The notes beneath the pieces were generated by a model. It was not told where the DNA came from and did not search any database. It was given only the letters and a program-made list of their open reading frames with translations. The position numbers were made by a program, and so were the translations under genes. Of a DNA stretch of 64,000 bases, positions 54,575-63,891 are shown piece after piece. The stretch is from NCBI GenBank assembly GCA_016744795.1, contig JADGDR010000004.1, positions 62,001 to 126,000 of the forward strand. The letters are read 5' to 3'. The number at the start of each line of letters is the position of its first letter. The stretch's first letter is position 1. The stretch comes from Sulfurospirillum sp. (lineage in GTDB: Bacteria > Campylobacterota > Campylobacteria > Campylobacterales > Sulfurospirillaceae).

Positions 54575-55258
54575 ATGATAATTTATGGAAAACAACTATT
54601 TTTACATGTATTAAAAAACTATCCTGAGAGATTAAAGACGGTATACTTAGCAAAAAAGTGTGACCAGAAGCTCTTTTCAACTATTGCAAATGCTACAAGT
54701 ACTATAGTACGTGTAGACAACCAAAAAGCCCAATCTCTTGCTCGTGGAGGTAATCATCAAGGGTTTATTGCTGAGATTGAACCATTGAGGTATAGTGATT
54801 TTTCTGTTGTAAAAAATAGCAAATTTTTAGTTATATTGAATGAACTTACAGATGTTGGTAATATAGGAGCAATTGCAAGAACTGCATATGCTTTTGGTGC
54901 TGATGGACTCATTGTAAGTGGGGTTAGAACTCTCAATCTTGAATCTATGATTAGAACTAGTAGTGCAGCAATTTTTGAGCTTCCAGTAGTTTTATATCCA
55001 AATGCATTAGATATGGTAAATGAGCTAAAACAGACAGGCTTTACACTTTATGGCGCTGATATGGATGGAGAAAGTGTATCTAGTGTAAAATTTGATGAGA
55101 GAGTAGCTTTAGTTATGGGTAGTGAAAGTGAAGGAATAAACAAAAAAGTAAAAATAAAATTAGATAAAATTGTATCGATTAAAATGGCGAGAGCTTTTGA
55201 CTCTCTAAATGTAAGTGCGGCAACAGCGGTAATATGTGACAGGATTGCTAATGGATAA
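54575..55258 (+). CDS. rlmB: TrmH/RlmB-family rRNA 2'-O-methyltransferase
   Basis: A 227-residue SPOUT methyltransferase. A short N-terminal substrate-binding domain (1-70) precedes the catalytic knot, which has N-V-G-N-I-G-A-I-A-R-T-A, M-G-S-E-S-E-G-I and S-L-N-V-S-A-A-T-A-V. These match RlmB, which modifies G2251 of 23S rRNA, although tRNA-modifying relatives share them. A palindrome copy encodes F-L-H-V near the N-terminus. It overlaps the next gene by eight bases. Confidence 0.88.
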   Translation: MIIYGKQLFLHVLKNYPERLKTVYLAKKCDQKLFSTIANATSTIVRVDNQKAQSLARGGNHQGFIAEIEPLRYSDFSVVKNSKFLVILNELTDVGNIGAIARTAYAFGADGLIVSGVRTLNLESMIRTSSAAIFELPVVLYPNALDMVNELKQTGFTLYGADMDGESVSSVKFDERVALVMGSESEGINKKVKIKLDKIVSIKMARAFDSLNVSAATAVICDRIANG

Positions 55259-56153
55259 GATTAAGGTACTTGAAGAGATAGGATTAAAAAAAGTCTGCAA
55301 TGAGACCCATATTGAGCAGAAATATTTAAAGTTTATGGTAGATATGGACTATGAAAAATTAGACCATATAAATACACTAGGATTTGTAAAAATACTTTCA
55401 CGCGAGTATAAGTTAGATTTGAGTGCTTGGACTGAAGCATTTGAAGAGTACTGGTCGGCAAATCGTCAAGAAGAAGAGGATACTGGACTTTTTATAGTAG
55501 TTGACGATGAAAAAAGTAGCAAAAAGTTACTAATTTTTATATTACTTGTTCTTGTAGTAGTCACTTTTAGTATGCTTTTTTCACTTTTTCAAGATAAAAT
55601 AGATTTGTCAAATTATATAAAGAGTGATAAGGTCAGTTATGAACAAACAACAGTAGTTCAAGAGGCACAAGAGTCACTAGATGAAGCAAATAGCTCGTTT
55701 GAAGAGGAGGTATTGCCTGATGAAACAAATAGTACTGCTAAAGATGTCGAAGTAGTTGATGATATTAATAAAGATATCATTGAAGAAAAAAAAATTGAAA
55801 ATGTTCCAGAAAAGAAAAAAGTAGAAGTTAAAGAGAAAGAAGATCTTATTGAAAAAGTAAGTCAAAGATTTCCGCAAGAGGCTATTTTAGTTCCTAATTC
55901 ACAGCTATGGGTTGGTGTAATATACCTTGATACTAAAAAAAGAAGATCATTTTTAGGAGAAGGGAACTTTTCTATAGATATCTCTCGTGAACAGATTATT
56001 ACTACAGGACATGGAAGTTTTAATCTAGTCATAGCAGGGGAGAAGAGAGAGTTTCATCGAAAATCTCCTATTCGGTTTTTAGTAAAAGATTTAAATATAA
56101 CACAGATAAAATGGAGTAGATTTAAAGAGTTAAATGAAGGTAAGTCTTGGTAA
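55251..56153 (+). CDS. RodZ-like membrane protein with N-terminal helix-turn-helix
   Basis: A 300-residue protein starting at the ATG at 55251 (AGGA seven bases upstream); an earlier ATG at 55236 is unlikely. The N-terminal 70 residues form an HTH_25-like domain (T-H-I-E-Q-K-Y-L-K-F-M). TM is at about 93-113. A low-complexity acidic/lysine linker (about 125-205) follows, and then a C-terminal beta domain (S-Q-L-W-V-G-V-I-Y-L-D, I-T-T-G-H-G-S-F) like DUF4115. This is the architecture of RodZ, which links MreB to the membrane and sets rod shape. Sequence similarity is only at the domain-order level. Confidence 0.75.
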   Translation: MDKIKVLEEIGLKKVCNETHIEQKYLKFMVDMDYEKLDHINTLGFVKILSREYKLDLSAWTEAFEEYWSANRQEEEDTGLFIVVDDEKSSKKLLIFILLVLVVVTFSMLFSLFQDKIDLSNYIKSDKVSYEQTTVVQEAQESLDEANSSFEEEVLPDETNSTAKDVEVVDDINKDIIEEKKIENVPEKKKVEVKEKEDLIEKVSQRFPQEAILVPNSQLWVGVIYLDTKKRRSFLGEGNFSIDISREQIITTGHGSFNLVIAGEKREFHRKSPIRFLVKDLNITQIKWSRFKELNEGKSW

Positions 56154-56968
56154 GGTTTTTTATAGTACTACTTATTTTTACAACGTTTATTCAAGCAACG
56201 CTTTTAGAAGATAAAATAGAGAGTTTCATAGGTCAAAATAAATATAAAACTCAAAAAAATTTAATTCGTATTTTATTTAAAAATAATAACGTTTTTTTAA
56301 ATAAAGCTGGTAAGATAGACGATATAAAAGTTTTGGCAAAACTAAAAAAGAGTGGTTTATTAAAGCTTTTTTACAAAAAACCTCAAGAGTTAAATTTATC
56401 ATTCTTAACTAAAAAAAATGGACTTATTTTTATGAGAGTTATTAATGAATCACTTTCATCTATGGGATATAATTATTTTTTAACAAAACGTGCTTTGAAA
56501 AATTCAGATAGTTTTTTATGGCAGATAATCATTTCTACAGAGCATATAGTAGATCCTTTGATACTTTCTAAAAGGCTTGAAGATAGAGGATGTTTTCTTG
56601 AATCAGTAGATAGAAAAAGTGAAAATGAGTGGAAATATGTAATCAATACAGATAACATTATGATTGAAGCAAAAAAAGTGGAAGCTAATAAGACTATAAA
56701 ACTAAAAAAGCCAATAAAACCATATTGGATAAATGTACAAGATATGAAAAGTGTATCATTTCGTTCCCGTATAGCCGATAGATGGCATCCAAGTATAATT
56801 TTTTATAACGATAAATTACATATAGTAAAAGATTATAGTTCACAAAGCATAACAAATACACTAAAAATGAAAATACCAAGAGAGGCTAAGTACGTCAAGA
56901 TTGCAGATTTGTATACACTTGACAATATAAAACGTGGTATATCAATCTACTTAAGAAGTAGAAATTAA
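56147..56968 (+). CDS. periplasmic protein of unknown function
   Basis: A 273-residue exported protein (signal V-R-F-F-I-V-L-L-I-F-T-T-F-I-Q-A), basic and rich in Lys, Ile and Ser. I do not recognise a domain; the last third (W-I-N-V-Q-D-M-K-S and P-S-I-I-F-Y-N-D-K) looks beta-rich. It starts at TTG 56147 inside the end of the RodZ-like gene with AAGG six bases upstream, so the two are translationally coupled. This linkage hints at a cell-envelope or cell-shape role, which is inference. Confidence 0.7.
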   Translation: MVRFFIVLLIFTTFIQATLLEDKIESFIGQNKYKTQKNLIRILFKNNNVFLNKAGKIDDIKVLAKLKKSGLLKLFYKKPQELNLSFLTKKNGLIFMRVINESLSSMGYNYFLTKRALKNSDSFLWQIIISTEHIVDPLILSKRLEDRGCFLESVDRKSENEWKYVINTDNIMIEAKKVEANKTIKLKKPIKPYWINVQDMKSVSFRSRIADRWHPSIIFYNDKLHIVKDYSSQSITNTLKMKIPREAKYVKIADLYTLDNIKRGISIYLRSRN

Positions 56969-56986
56969 AAAAGGGAGAATAAGATT

Positions 56987-58198
56987 ATGTTCGATGAGAT
57001 ACGGTTTAATACAATAGAGAGATTACCAAATTATGTTTTTGCAGAAATAAATGAGATTAAACTAAACGCCAGAAGAGCTGGTGAAGATATCATCGATTTT
57101 TCAATGGGAAATCCAGATACTAGAACTCCACAACATATAGTAGATAAGTTAATAGAATCAGCAAATAAAGATAAAACACATGGATATAGTGCTTCTAAGG
57201 GTATATATAAACTACGACTTGCTATATGTAAATGGTATAGCAGAAAGTATGGTGTTGATATAGATCCTGATCGTGAAGCAGTCGCAACTTTAGGAAGTAA
57301 AGAGGGTTATGTCCATTTAGTTCAAGCAATCACCAATCCAGGAGATGTAGCTGTTGTTCCAGATCCTGCTTATCCTATACACTCTCACGCTTTTATTATT
57401 GCAGGTGGAAATGTGCATAAAATGGGTTTAGAGTGGAATGAAAATTATGAGCTTAATACAGAAGTTTTTTTTAAAAATCTTAAAAAAGCTTTTGCAGAGT
57501 CTGTTCCAAAGCCAAAATTTGTAGTAGTAAATTTTCCTCATAATCCAACAACAGTAACAGTTGAAAAGAGTTTTTATGAAGAGTTGGTTGCTTATGCAAA
57601 AAAAGAGAGATTTTATATCATAAGTGACATAGCTTATGCTGATTTAACATTTGATGGATATAAAACTCCTTCAATTTTAGAAGTTGAAGGTGCCAAAGAT
57701 GTTGCAGTTGAGAGTTATACACTCTCAAAAAGTTACTCTATGGCTGGTTGGAGAGTTGGATTTATTGTTGGAAATCAAAAACTTATAAATGCCCTTCAAA
57801 AAATAAAATCTTGGTTTGATTATGGTATGTTTACACCAATTCAAGTGGCTTCAACAGTGGCGCTTGATGGTCCTCAAGAGTGTGTAGATGAGATAACACA
57901 AACATATCAAAAAAGAAGAGATATTTTATTGGAAAGTTTTGAAAATGCTGGTTGGAAGATAGATAAACCAAATGCAAGTATGTTTATATGGGGAAAAATC
58001 CCAGAGGTTGCCATGCATTTGGGTAGCATGAGGTTTGCTAAGCAGTTATTAACAGAAGCAAAAATCGCAGTAAGCCCTGGAATTGGTTTTGGTGAAGGTG
58101 GCGAAGGATATGTGAGGATTGCTCTTATTGAGAATGAAAACAGAATTCGTCAAGCAGCTAAGAACTTAAAAAAGTATTTGAAAAGTTTAGAAAAATAA
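56987..58198 (+). CDS. AlaC-like class I aminotransferase
   Basis: A 403-residue PLP enzyme. The start (F-N-T-I-E-R-L-P-N-Y-V-F-A), D-F-S-M-G-N-P-D, T-L-G-S-K-E-G, N-F-P-H-N-P-T and the PLP-lysine motif T-L-S-K-S-Y-S-M-A-G-W-R-V-G-F closely follow the AlaC (glutamate-pyruvate transaminase) family, often labelled LL-diaminopimelate or aspartate aminotransferase in this lineage. It sits upstream of homoserine dehydrogenase, with dapB a few genes on. A role in the aspartate/lysine/threonine family is possible, but alanine synthesis is equally consistent. Confidence 0.85.
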   Translation: MFDEIRFNTIERLPNYVFAEINEIKLNARRAGEDIIDFSMGNPDTRTPQHIVDKLIESANKDKTHGYSASKGIYKLRLAICKWYSRKYGVDIDPDREAVATLGSKEGYVHLVQAITNPGDVAVVPDPAYPIHSHAFIIAGGNVHKMGLEWNENYELNTEVFFKNLKKAFAESVPKPKFVVVNFPHNPTTVTVEKSFYEELVAYAKKERFYIISDIAYADLTFDGYKTPSILEVEGAKDVAVESYTLSKSYSMAGWRVGFIVGNQKLINALQKIKSWFDYGMFTPIQVASTVALDGPQECVDEITQTYQKRRDILLESFENAGWKIDKPNASMFIWGKIPEVAMHLGSMRFAKQLLTEAKIAVSPGIGFGEGGEGYVRIALIENENRIRQAAKNLKKYLKSLEK

Positions 58199-58236
58199 AA
58201 TTACAGAAGTTTACTTCGTACTTTAGTTGCGAGGAA

Positions 58237-58263
58237 TTTTTGTTGGGCTTTGCTCAACAAAAA
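58237..58263 (+). terminator. hairpin terminator after the aminotransferase gene
   Basis: TTTTTGTTGGGC (58237-58248) pairs with GCTCAACAAAAA (58252-58263) with one G-U and a TTT loop. The A/T-rich base of the stem gives a T-run on the - strand only. It probably separates the aminotransferase from homoserine dehydrogenase. A small GAAGT/ACTTC dyad precedes it at about 58206-58217. Confidence 0.55.
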
Positions 58264-58305
58264 GGGGACAGTAAAATAAAAAAGTTTAGAAAAGAGTAAA
58301 TAAAG

Positions 58306-59580
58306 ATGATAAAAGTAGGCATAATCGGAGTCGGTACTGTTGGAGCAAGTGTAGTAAAAATTTTAGAAGAAAATAGTGATATCATAGAAGCAAGAAGTGG
58401 TAAAAAAATAGTTCCTGTGATGGGAATAGTAAGAGATACTTCAAAAGATAGAGGTGTAAGTATCCCCCTTAGCACTGACATAAATGATGTTTTAGAGAAT
58501 AAAGATATTGATATTATAATAGAACTTATGGGTGGTGTTGATGATGCATTTCAAGTGGTTAAAAAAGCTCTTAAAAATGGAAAAACCGTTGTAACTGCGA
58601 ATAAGGCACTTTTAGCCTATCATCGTTATGCCCTTCAAGATATAGCAGGAGATTTAGCTCTAGGATTTGAAGCTAGTGTGGCTGGTGGAATTCCTATTAT
58701 TAAGGCTCTTCGTGAGGGTTTAAGTGCGAATCATATTGAGTCTATAAAAGGCATTATGAATGGTACTTGTAACTTTATTTTAACAAAAATGATGAATGAA
58801 AATGTAGAGTTTAAAGCTGTATTAGATGAAGCTCAAAAATTAGGTTATGCTGAGGCTGACCCAACTTTTGATGTAGGTGGATTTGACGCGGCTCATAAAC
58901 TTCTTATACTTGCTAGTATTGCCTATGGAATTCATGCAAATCCAGAAGATATACTTATAGAGGGAATTGAAAATATCAATAGTGAAGATATCTTTTTTGC
59001 AAAAGAGTTTGGTTACAATATTAAACACTTAACAATAGCAAAAAAGTGTGCTAACAAAAAAGTAGAACTACGAGCTCATGCGGCACTTATTCCAAGCTCA
59101 CAGATGATAGCAAAAGTAGATGATGTTATGAATGGAATTAGTGTTATAGGCGATAGAGTTGGTGAAACTATGTATTATGGACCAGGAGCTGGTGGAGATG
59201 CAACAGCTAGTGCTGTAATCGCAGATTTGATTGATATAGTAAGAGTGGGGCAGAGTTCACCAATGCTTGGCTTTAAAAGAGATTTAGAAGGTGGAGGGTT
59301 TACATTATTAAATGTAGATGAGATAGAAACCAAATATTATATGAGAATTAAAGTTGTTGATGAGATAGGTGTTTTGACTAAGATAACAGCAATTTTAGGA
59401 AATTTTGGCATTTCAGTAAATAGCTTTTTACAAAAACCAGATTTAAAAGACAAAAATGCAGCAACACTTCTTTTCTCAACTCATAAGTGTAAAGAAAAAA
59501 GTATACAAAATGCTATGAAAGAGTTAGAAAATCTTTCTACATGTAAAGACAAACCAGTTATGATTAGGATTGAAGATTAG
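58306..59580 (+). CDS. hom: homoserine dehydrogenase
   Basis: A 424-residue NAD(P)-dependent enzyme converting aspartate semialdehyde to homoserine, for threonine and methionine synthesis. Landmarks are the Rossmann G-I-I-G-V-G-T-V-G-A-S, T-A-N-K-A-L-L-A, I-M-N-G-T-C-N-F-I-L-T and the catalytic A-D-P-T-F-D-V-G-G-F-D-A-A-H-K. The C-terminal 80 residues form an ACT domain, suggesting threonine feedback. A palindrome copy encodes S-T-C-K-D close to the C-terminus. The yraN-like gene overlaps its 3' end. Confidence 0.95.
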   Translation: MIKVGIIGVGTVGASVVKILEENSDIIEARSGKKIVPVMGIVRDTSKDRGVSIPLSTDINDVLENKDIDIIIELMGGVDDAFQVVKKALKNGKTVVTANKALLAYHRYALQDIAGDLALGFEASVAGGIPIIKALREGLSANHIESIKGIMNGTCNFILTKMMNENVEFKAVLDEAQKLGYAEADPTFDVGGFDAAHKLLILASIAYGIHANPEDILIEGIENINSEDIFFAKEFGYNIKHLTIAKKCANKKVELRAHAALIPSSQMIAKVDDVMNGISVIGDRVGETMYYGPGAGGDATASAVIADLIDIVRVGQSSPMLGFKRDLEGGGFTLLNVDEIETKYYMRIKVVDEIGVLTKITAILGNFGISVNSFLQKPDLKDKNAATLLFSTHKCKEKSIQNAMKELENLSTCKDKPVMIRIED

Positions 59581-59902
59581 TCTAGTCATTGGACTAAAAG
59601 CAGAGACAAAAGCAGTAGAGTACTTAAGCAAACATGGGTACTCTATTCTTGAAAGAAATTTTCATTCTCGCTTTGGTGAGATAGATATTGTGGCTTCTAA
59701 AGAGGATATTTTACATTTTTTTGAAGTAAAATACTCAAAAGAGTATGATGCACTTACTAGAATAACTCCTAAAAAATTACAACGAATAATTAAAACAGTA
59801 GATTTTTACATGTACAAAAAAAATGTTGATTTAGACTACCAAATAGACGCACTTATAGTTAATGACAAATTAATAGAAATTGTAGAAAATATCAGCATTT
59901 AA
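59570..59902 (+). CDS. YraN family (UPF0102) protein, predicted nuclease fold
   Basis: A 110-residue member of UPF0102. The family signature is present: A-E-T-K-A-V-E-Y-L then I-L-E-R-N-F-H-S-R-F-G-E-I-D-I-V and F-F-E-V-K-Y, an endonuclease-like D-x(n)-E-x-K core. The cellular role is unsettled. The likely start is TTG 59570, overlapping hom by 11 bases; no ATG precedes the conserved region, so the exact start is uncertain. A palindrome copy encodes F-Y-M-Y-K. Confidence 0.85.
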   Translation: MKISLVIGLKAETKAVEYLSKHGYSILERNFHSRFGEIDIVASKEDILHFFEVKYSKEYDALTRITPKKLQRIIKTVDFYMYKKNVDLDYQIDALIVNDKLIEIVENISI

Positions 59903-59944
59903 TAGTAGTGTCATTGGCTATGGAAAGTTTAAAGATATAAGCTG

Positions 59945-59975
59945 TATAATCATATCATTAATAATATTAGGAGAA
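59945..59975 (+). promoter_or_regulatory. trxA promoter
   Basis: TATAAT at 59945-59950, with TG directly upstream, predicts a start near 59957. TTAGGAG precedes the ATG at 59980 at good spacing. Confidence 0.6.
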
Positions 59976-59979
59976 AATA

Positions 59980-60294
59980 ATGGGAAAATATTTAGATTTA
60001 ACTGCATCAAACTTTGATGAGTCAATAAAAGAAGGAATTGCATTGGTAGACTTTTGGGCTCCATGGTGCGGACCTTGTCGCATGCTAGCACCTGTTATAG
60101 AAGAGTTAGCTGAGGATTTTGACGGGAAAGCAAAAATTTGTAAAGTAAATACAGATGAAGAGCAAGATGTAGCAGTAAAGTATGGAATTAGATCAATTCC
60201 TACAATCTTATTTTTTAAAGATGGCGAATTGGTAGACCAAATGGTTGGTGCTTCTTCAAAGCAAGTTTTAGCGGATAAGATAAATTCACTTTAA
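59980..60294 (+). CDS. trxA: thioredoxin
   Basis: A 104-residue classical thioredoxin with W-A-P-W-C-G-P-C-R (active site near residues 30-34), the conserved D-F-W-A-P strand, cis-proline in S-I-P-T and a C-terminal G-A-S-S-K-Q helix. It reduces cytoplasmic disulfides with the thioredoxin reductase encoded two genes downstream. Confidence 0.96.
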   Translation: MGKYLDLTASNFDESIKEGIALVDFWAPWCGPCRMLAPVIEELAEDFDGKAKICKVNTDEEQDVAVKYGIRSIPTILFFKDGELVDQMVGASSKQVLADKINSL

Positions 60295-60349
60295 TAAATG
60301 AAAACGGATTCTTCTTGCCAAAGGCACAACTTCAGTGAGAGGAATTTAG

Positions 60350-60790
60350 ATGAATAGAGGACGAGGGCAATTTTCCCTCGTCTTTGCTTCTTTTTTTGGC
60401 GCTGCTTTAATTGCTGCCGCTTTTGCATATTCAAATTATCGTTTTTCAGAGTATAAGTTTATTGATTTTTCAAAATGGATATTTTATACACAAAAAGATA
60501 TTTTTACTCCACAATATGATAACTATACAGTTGTAGTATATAGTTCTAATATGCAAAATTTTAATACAATTTTAGGTAAAATATCTAAAGATAATCCAAT
60601 ACTTGCAATTGATATATTTCAGCAAAAAAGAGGTAAAAAAGGAGATGTTTTATATATAAGTAGTGGAATGAATACACTTCTTCAAGTGATTCAACGCTTC
60701 AATGTGTATGAGATTCCAAGTGCTTTTAGGATAAAAAGATTTAAAAATTCAAATTTTAAACAAGATAGTTTAGTTGAAATTATAGAGTAA
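60350..60790 (+). CDS. membrane-anchored protein of unknown function between trxA and trxB
   Basis: A 146-residue protein with one N-terminal TM helix (about 8-28) and a soluble domain of about 115 residues, probably periplasmic (N-Y-T-V-V-V-Y-S-S then I-L-A-I-D-I-F-Q and V-Y-E-I-P-S-A-F-R). The beta-alpha-beta order and the I-P-S-A position, in the place of cis-proline, suggest a thioredoxin-like fold without the C-x-x-C pair. There are no cysteines at all. That, and its location between trxA and trxB, make a redox-inactive thioredoxin-fold protein possible, but this is inference. Confidence 0.7.
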   Translation: MNRGRGQFSLVFASFFGAALIAAAFAYSNYRFSEYKFIDFSKWIFYTQKDIFTPQYDNYTVVVYSSNMQNFNTILGKISKDNPILAIDIFQQKRGKKGDVLYISSGMNTLLQVIQRFNVYEIPSAFRIKRFKNSNFKQDSLVEIIE

Positions 60791-60821
60791 CTTGAATTAA
60801 ATTATGAGAAATAGGAGAAAT

Positions 60822-61757
60822 ATGATGTTAGATTTAGCAATTATTGGTGGAGGTCCTACTGGGCTAACTGCTGGTTTGTATGCAACTCGTGGTGGTCTTA
60901 AAGATGTAGCTATGTTTGAAAAAGGACTTCCTGGTGGTCAAATTACAGGAAGTAGTGAGATAGAAAACTACCCTGGAATTGCTCATGAAGTAACTGGAAT
61001 GGAGCTAATGGAACCATGGCCAGAGCAGTGTATGAGATTTGGTATGAAACATCGTATGGAAGAGGTAAGTAGAGTATCTAGAAGAGATGATGGAATTTTT
61101 GAAGTTTTTTTACTTGGAGGAGAAGTGGTTGAGGCAAAAAGTGTTTTAATCTCAACGGGTAGTACTCCTAGACGTGCGGGTATTAAGGGTGAAGATGAGT
61201 TATTTGGAAAAGGCGTTAGTACTTGTGCCACTTGTGATGGGTTTTTCTACAAGCAAAAAGAAGTTGCAGTTTTAGGTGGTGGTGATACAGCACTTGAAGA
61301 GGCACTTTATCTTGCAAATATCTGTTCAAAAGTATATTTAATCCATAGACGTGATACATTTAGAGCTTCACCTATTACAATAGAAAAAGTAAAAAATAGT
61401 GAAAAAATTGAGTTAATTTTAAACTCCAATGTAAAAGAGATACTTGGTGATAAAATGGGAGTTATAGGAGTAACAGTAGTTGATAAACAAAACAATGAAA
61501 GAGCCTTAGATGTACCTGGAATTTTTGTTTTTGTGGGTATGAATGTAAATAACTCTATTTTACTTCAAGAAGATGGAAGTTATCTTTGTGATTTAGACGA
61601 TAATGGAAATGTTATAGTTGATTTAAAAATGAAGACTTCAGTGGAAGGGCTTTTTGCTGGAGGAGATATTCGTATAGGTGCAGCTAAACAAGTTGTTTGT
61701 GCAGCTGGCGATGGTGCGGTAGCTGGAATTCAAGCTTTAGAATATGTTAACGATTAA
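60822..61757 (+). CDS. trxB: thioredoxin-disulfide reductase
   Basis: A 311-residue FAD enzyme. I start at the ATG at 60822, which has GGAG at proper distance; the open frame begins 18 bases earlier. Motifs are [10 protein letters not shown] (FAD), the redox pair [17 protein letters not shown] (NADPH) and A-G-D-I-R. It reduces TrxA. The G-G-G-D-T form is typical, with H-R-R as the NADPH phosphate-binding pair. Confidence 0.95.
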   Translation: MMLDLAIIGGGPTGLTAGLYATRGGLKDVAMFEKGLPGGQITGSSEIENYPGIAHEVTGMELMEPWPEQCMRFGMKHRMEEVSRVSRRDDGIFEVFLLGGEVVEAKSVLISTGSTPRRAGIKGEDELFGKGVSTCATCDGFFYKQKEVAVLGGGDTALEEALYLANICSKVYLIHRRDTFRASPITIEKVKNSEKIELILNSNVKEILGDKMGVIGVTVVDKQNNERALDVPGIFVFVGMNVNNSILLQEDGSYLCDLDDNGNVIVDLKMKTSVEGLFAGGDIRIGAAKQVVCAAGDGAVAGIQALEYVND

Positions 61758-61780
61758 TAAGAAAATATAAAAGGTAATTG

Positions 61781-62551
61781 ATGATAAATGTTGGAATACA
61801 TGGCTCAACTGGTAGAGTGGGAAGACTTTTAATAGAAAATTTAAAAAAAGAGGAAGATGCACGTCCATATATGCTTCATGCTATAGAAGAATTTGATTTT
61901 ACTCTTCCTGATGATGTTGAAATTACAAGTAATGTGGGAGCTCTTTTAGAAAAAAGTGATGTTGTTATAGATTTTACCATTGCTGTTGGAACAGAGGCCC
62001 TATTGGAAGCTGCTTTAGCTAATCCAACTCCTTTAGTTATAGGAACTACAGGATTGAGTGAGCATCAACTTAACCTTTTAAAAGAGGCAAGCAGTAAAAT
62101 GCCAATTTTATACTCTACAAATATGTCACTAGGTGTGGCTGTTATGAATAGACTAGTTGAACTTGCTTCAAAGAGCCTTAGAGATTTTGATATAGAGATA
62201 GTTGAACAGCATCATAGATATAAAAAAGATGCACCAAGTGGAACGGCTATAACTTTAGGAGAACATGCGGCAAAAGGAAGAGGCTTAATTCTTGATGATG
62301 TAAGAGTTAGTGGAAGAAATGGACTTATTGGAGAAAGAAGCAAAGAAGAGATTGCTATTATGGCTCTTCGTGGAGGAGATATAGTAGGTCGTCATACTGT
62401 TGGTTTTTATAATGATGGTGAGTTTATAGAGTTAAATCATACAGCAACAAGTAGAGATACTTTTGCAAAAGGTGCTCTAAGAGCTACAAAATGGATAGTC
62501 AATCAACCAAATGGTTTATACCATATAAGTGATTGTTTAGGACTAAATTAA
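61781..62551 (+). CDS. dapB: 4-hydroxy-tetrahydrodipicolinate reductase
   Basis: A 256-residue enzyme of lysine/diaminopimelate synthesis. I take the ATG at 61781 (AAGG six bases upstream) over the preceding TTG. Motifs are [11 protein letters not shown] (NAD(P) binding), [13 protein letters not shown] and the catalytic [15 protein letters not shown]. It shares one base with the purF start (TAATG). Confidence 0.95.
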   Translation: MINVGIHGSTGRVGRLLIENLKKEEDARPYMLHAIEEFDFTLPDDVEITSNVGALLEKSDVVIDFTIAVGTEALLEAALANPTPLVIGTTGLSEHQLNLLKEASSKMPILYSTNMSLGVAVMNRLVELASKSLRDFDIEIVEQHHRYKKDAPSGTAITLGEHAAKGRGLILDDVRVSGRNGLIGERSKEEIAIMALRGGDIVGRHTVGFYNDGEFIELNHTATSRDTFAKGALRATKWIVNQPNGLYHISDCLGLN

Positions 62552-63888
62552 TGTGTGCAATAGTTGGAGTTTTTGGTGATAGTGATGCTTCACGTGTAGC
62601 ATATTATGCTCTATTTGCTATGCAGCATCGTGGACAAGAAGCGACAGGAATTAGTACTAGTGATGGTAAGCATATAACAACTATCAAAAAAAGAGGTTTA
62701 GTAACTGATGTTTTTGATAAACAAGCTCTTGATAAGCTAAAGGGTCATATGGCAGTCGGTCATAATAGATATTCAACAGCAGGAAAAGAGTCAACTTGGG
62801 ATACACAACCAGTATATGCTGCTTATCAATTAGGTGAAATTTCAGTAGTCCACAATGGAAATTTAATAAATAAAAATGAAGTAAGAAGTACACTTATAGA
62901 ACAAGGTTCTATTTTTCAATCTTCTATGGATACAGAAAATATAGTCCATCTAATAGCAAGAAGTAAAAAAGAAAGACTAAAAGATAGAATTATTGAAGCG
63001 TTAGGTGTTATAAAAGGTGCTTATTGTCTTTGTATACAAAGTCGCTCTAAAATGTTTGCTATAAGAGACAGATATGGAGTGCGTCCTTTTAGTTTAGGTC
63101 GTCTTAAAGATGGTGGATATATAGTTTCGAGTGAAACTTGTGCTTTTGATTTGGTTGGAGCTACGTTTGTTAGAGATATTAGACCTGGAGAGATGATAAT
63201 CTTTGAAAAAGGTTGTGATTCTTATAAATCTATTCAACTTTTTGAGCCAGATCCACATATTTGTGCGTTTGAATATATTTATTTTGCAAGACCTGATAGT
63301 GATATTGAAGGTAAAAATGTATATGCTGTTAGAAAAGAGATGGGAAGAGCATTAGCAAGAGAACAAAAAGTAGATGCTGATTTGGTTATACCTGTCCCTG
63401 ATAGTGGTGTAAGTGCAGCACTTGGTTATTCTGAAGAGAGTGGAGTTCCATTTGATATGGGAATAGTAAGAAATCATTATGTAGGTAGAACTTTTATAGA
63501 ACCAACTCAAGAGAGACGTGATATGAAAGTTAAACTAAAACTCTCACCAATTGGTTCACTTCTAAAAGGCAAAAAAATAGTTGTTATTGATGATAGTATC
63601 GTAAGAGGGACAACAGCAAAAAGAATCATAAAAATTTTAAAAGAGGCAGGAGCAAGTGAAGTGCATATGCGTATAGCTTCACCAACCATAGAACATCCTT
63701 GTAGATATGGTATAGATACACCAAGTTATAAAGAGCTTATAAGTGCAAATTATTCTATTGAAGAGATTAAAAATTATATTGAGGCTGACTCATTGGACTT
63801 TTTGAGTATAGATGCTCTTAAAAAGAGTCTAGGGGATGATACAAACTATTCATTAGTTAGTTTTGATGGAAATTATTTTATAAAATAG
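62551..63888 (+). CDS. purF: amidophosphoribosyltransferase
   Basis: A 445-residue Ntn-type glutamine amidotransferase that makes phosphoribosylamine, the first step of purine synthesis. The start at 62551 puts the catalytic cysteine at position 2 (M-C-A-I-V-G-V-F-G), as needed after Met removal. An upstream open frame would bury it. Other motifs are G-H-N-R-Y-S-T-A-G, P-V-P-D-S-G and the PRPP loop V-V-I-D-D-S-I-V-R-G-T-T. It is translationally coupled to dapB. No long propeptide is present. Confidence 0.96.
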   Translation: MCAIVGVFGDSDASRVAYYALFAMQHRGQEATGISTSDGKHITTIKKRGLVTDVFDKQALDKLKGHMAVGHNRYSTAGKESTWDTQPVYAAYQLGEISVVHNGNLINKNEVRSTLIEQGSIFQSSMDTENIVHLIARSKKERLKDRIIEALGVIKGAYCLCIQSRSKMFAIRDRYGVRPFSLGRLKDGGYIVSSETCAFDLVGATFVRDIRPGEMIIFEKGCDSYKSIQLFEPDPHICAFEYIYFARPDSDIEGKNVYAVRKEMGRALAREQKVDADLVIPVPDSGVSAALGYSEESGVPFDMGIVRNHYVGRTFIEPTQERRDMKVKLKLSPIGSLLKGKKIVVIDDSIVRGTTAKRIIKILKEAGASEVHMRIASPTIEHPCRYGIDTPSYKELISANYSIEEIKNYIEADSLDFLSIDALKKSLGDDTNYSLVSFDGNYFIK

Positions 63889-63891
63889 CAT

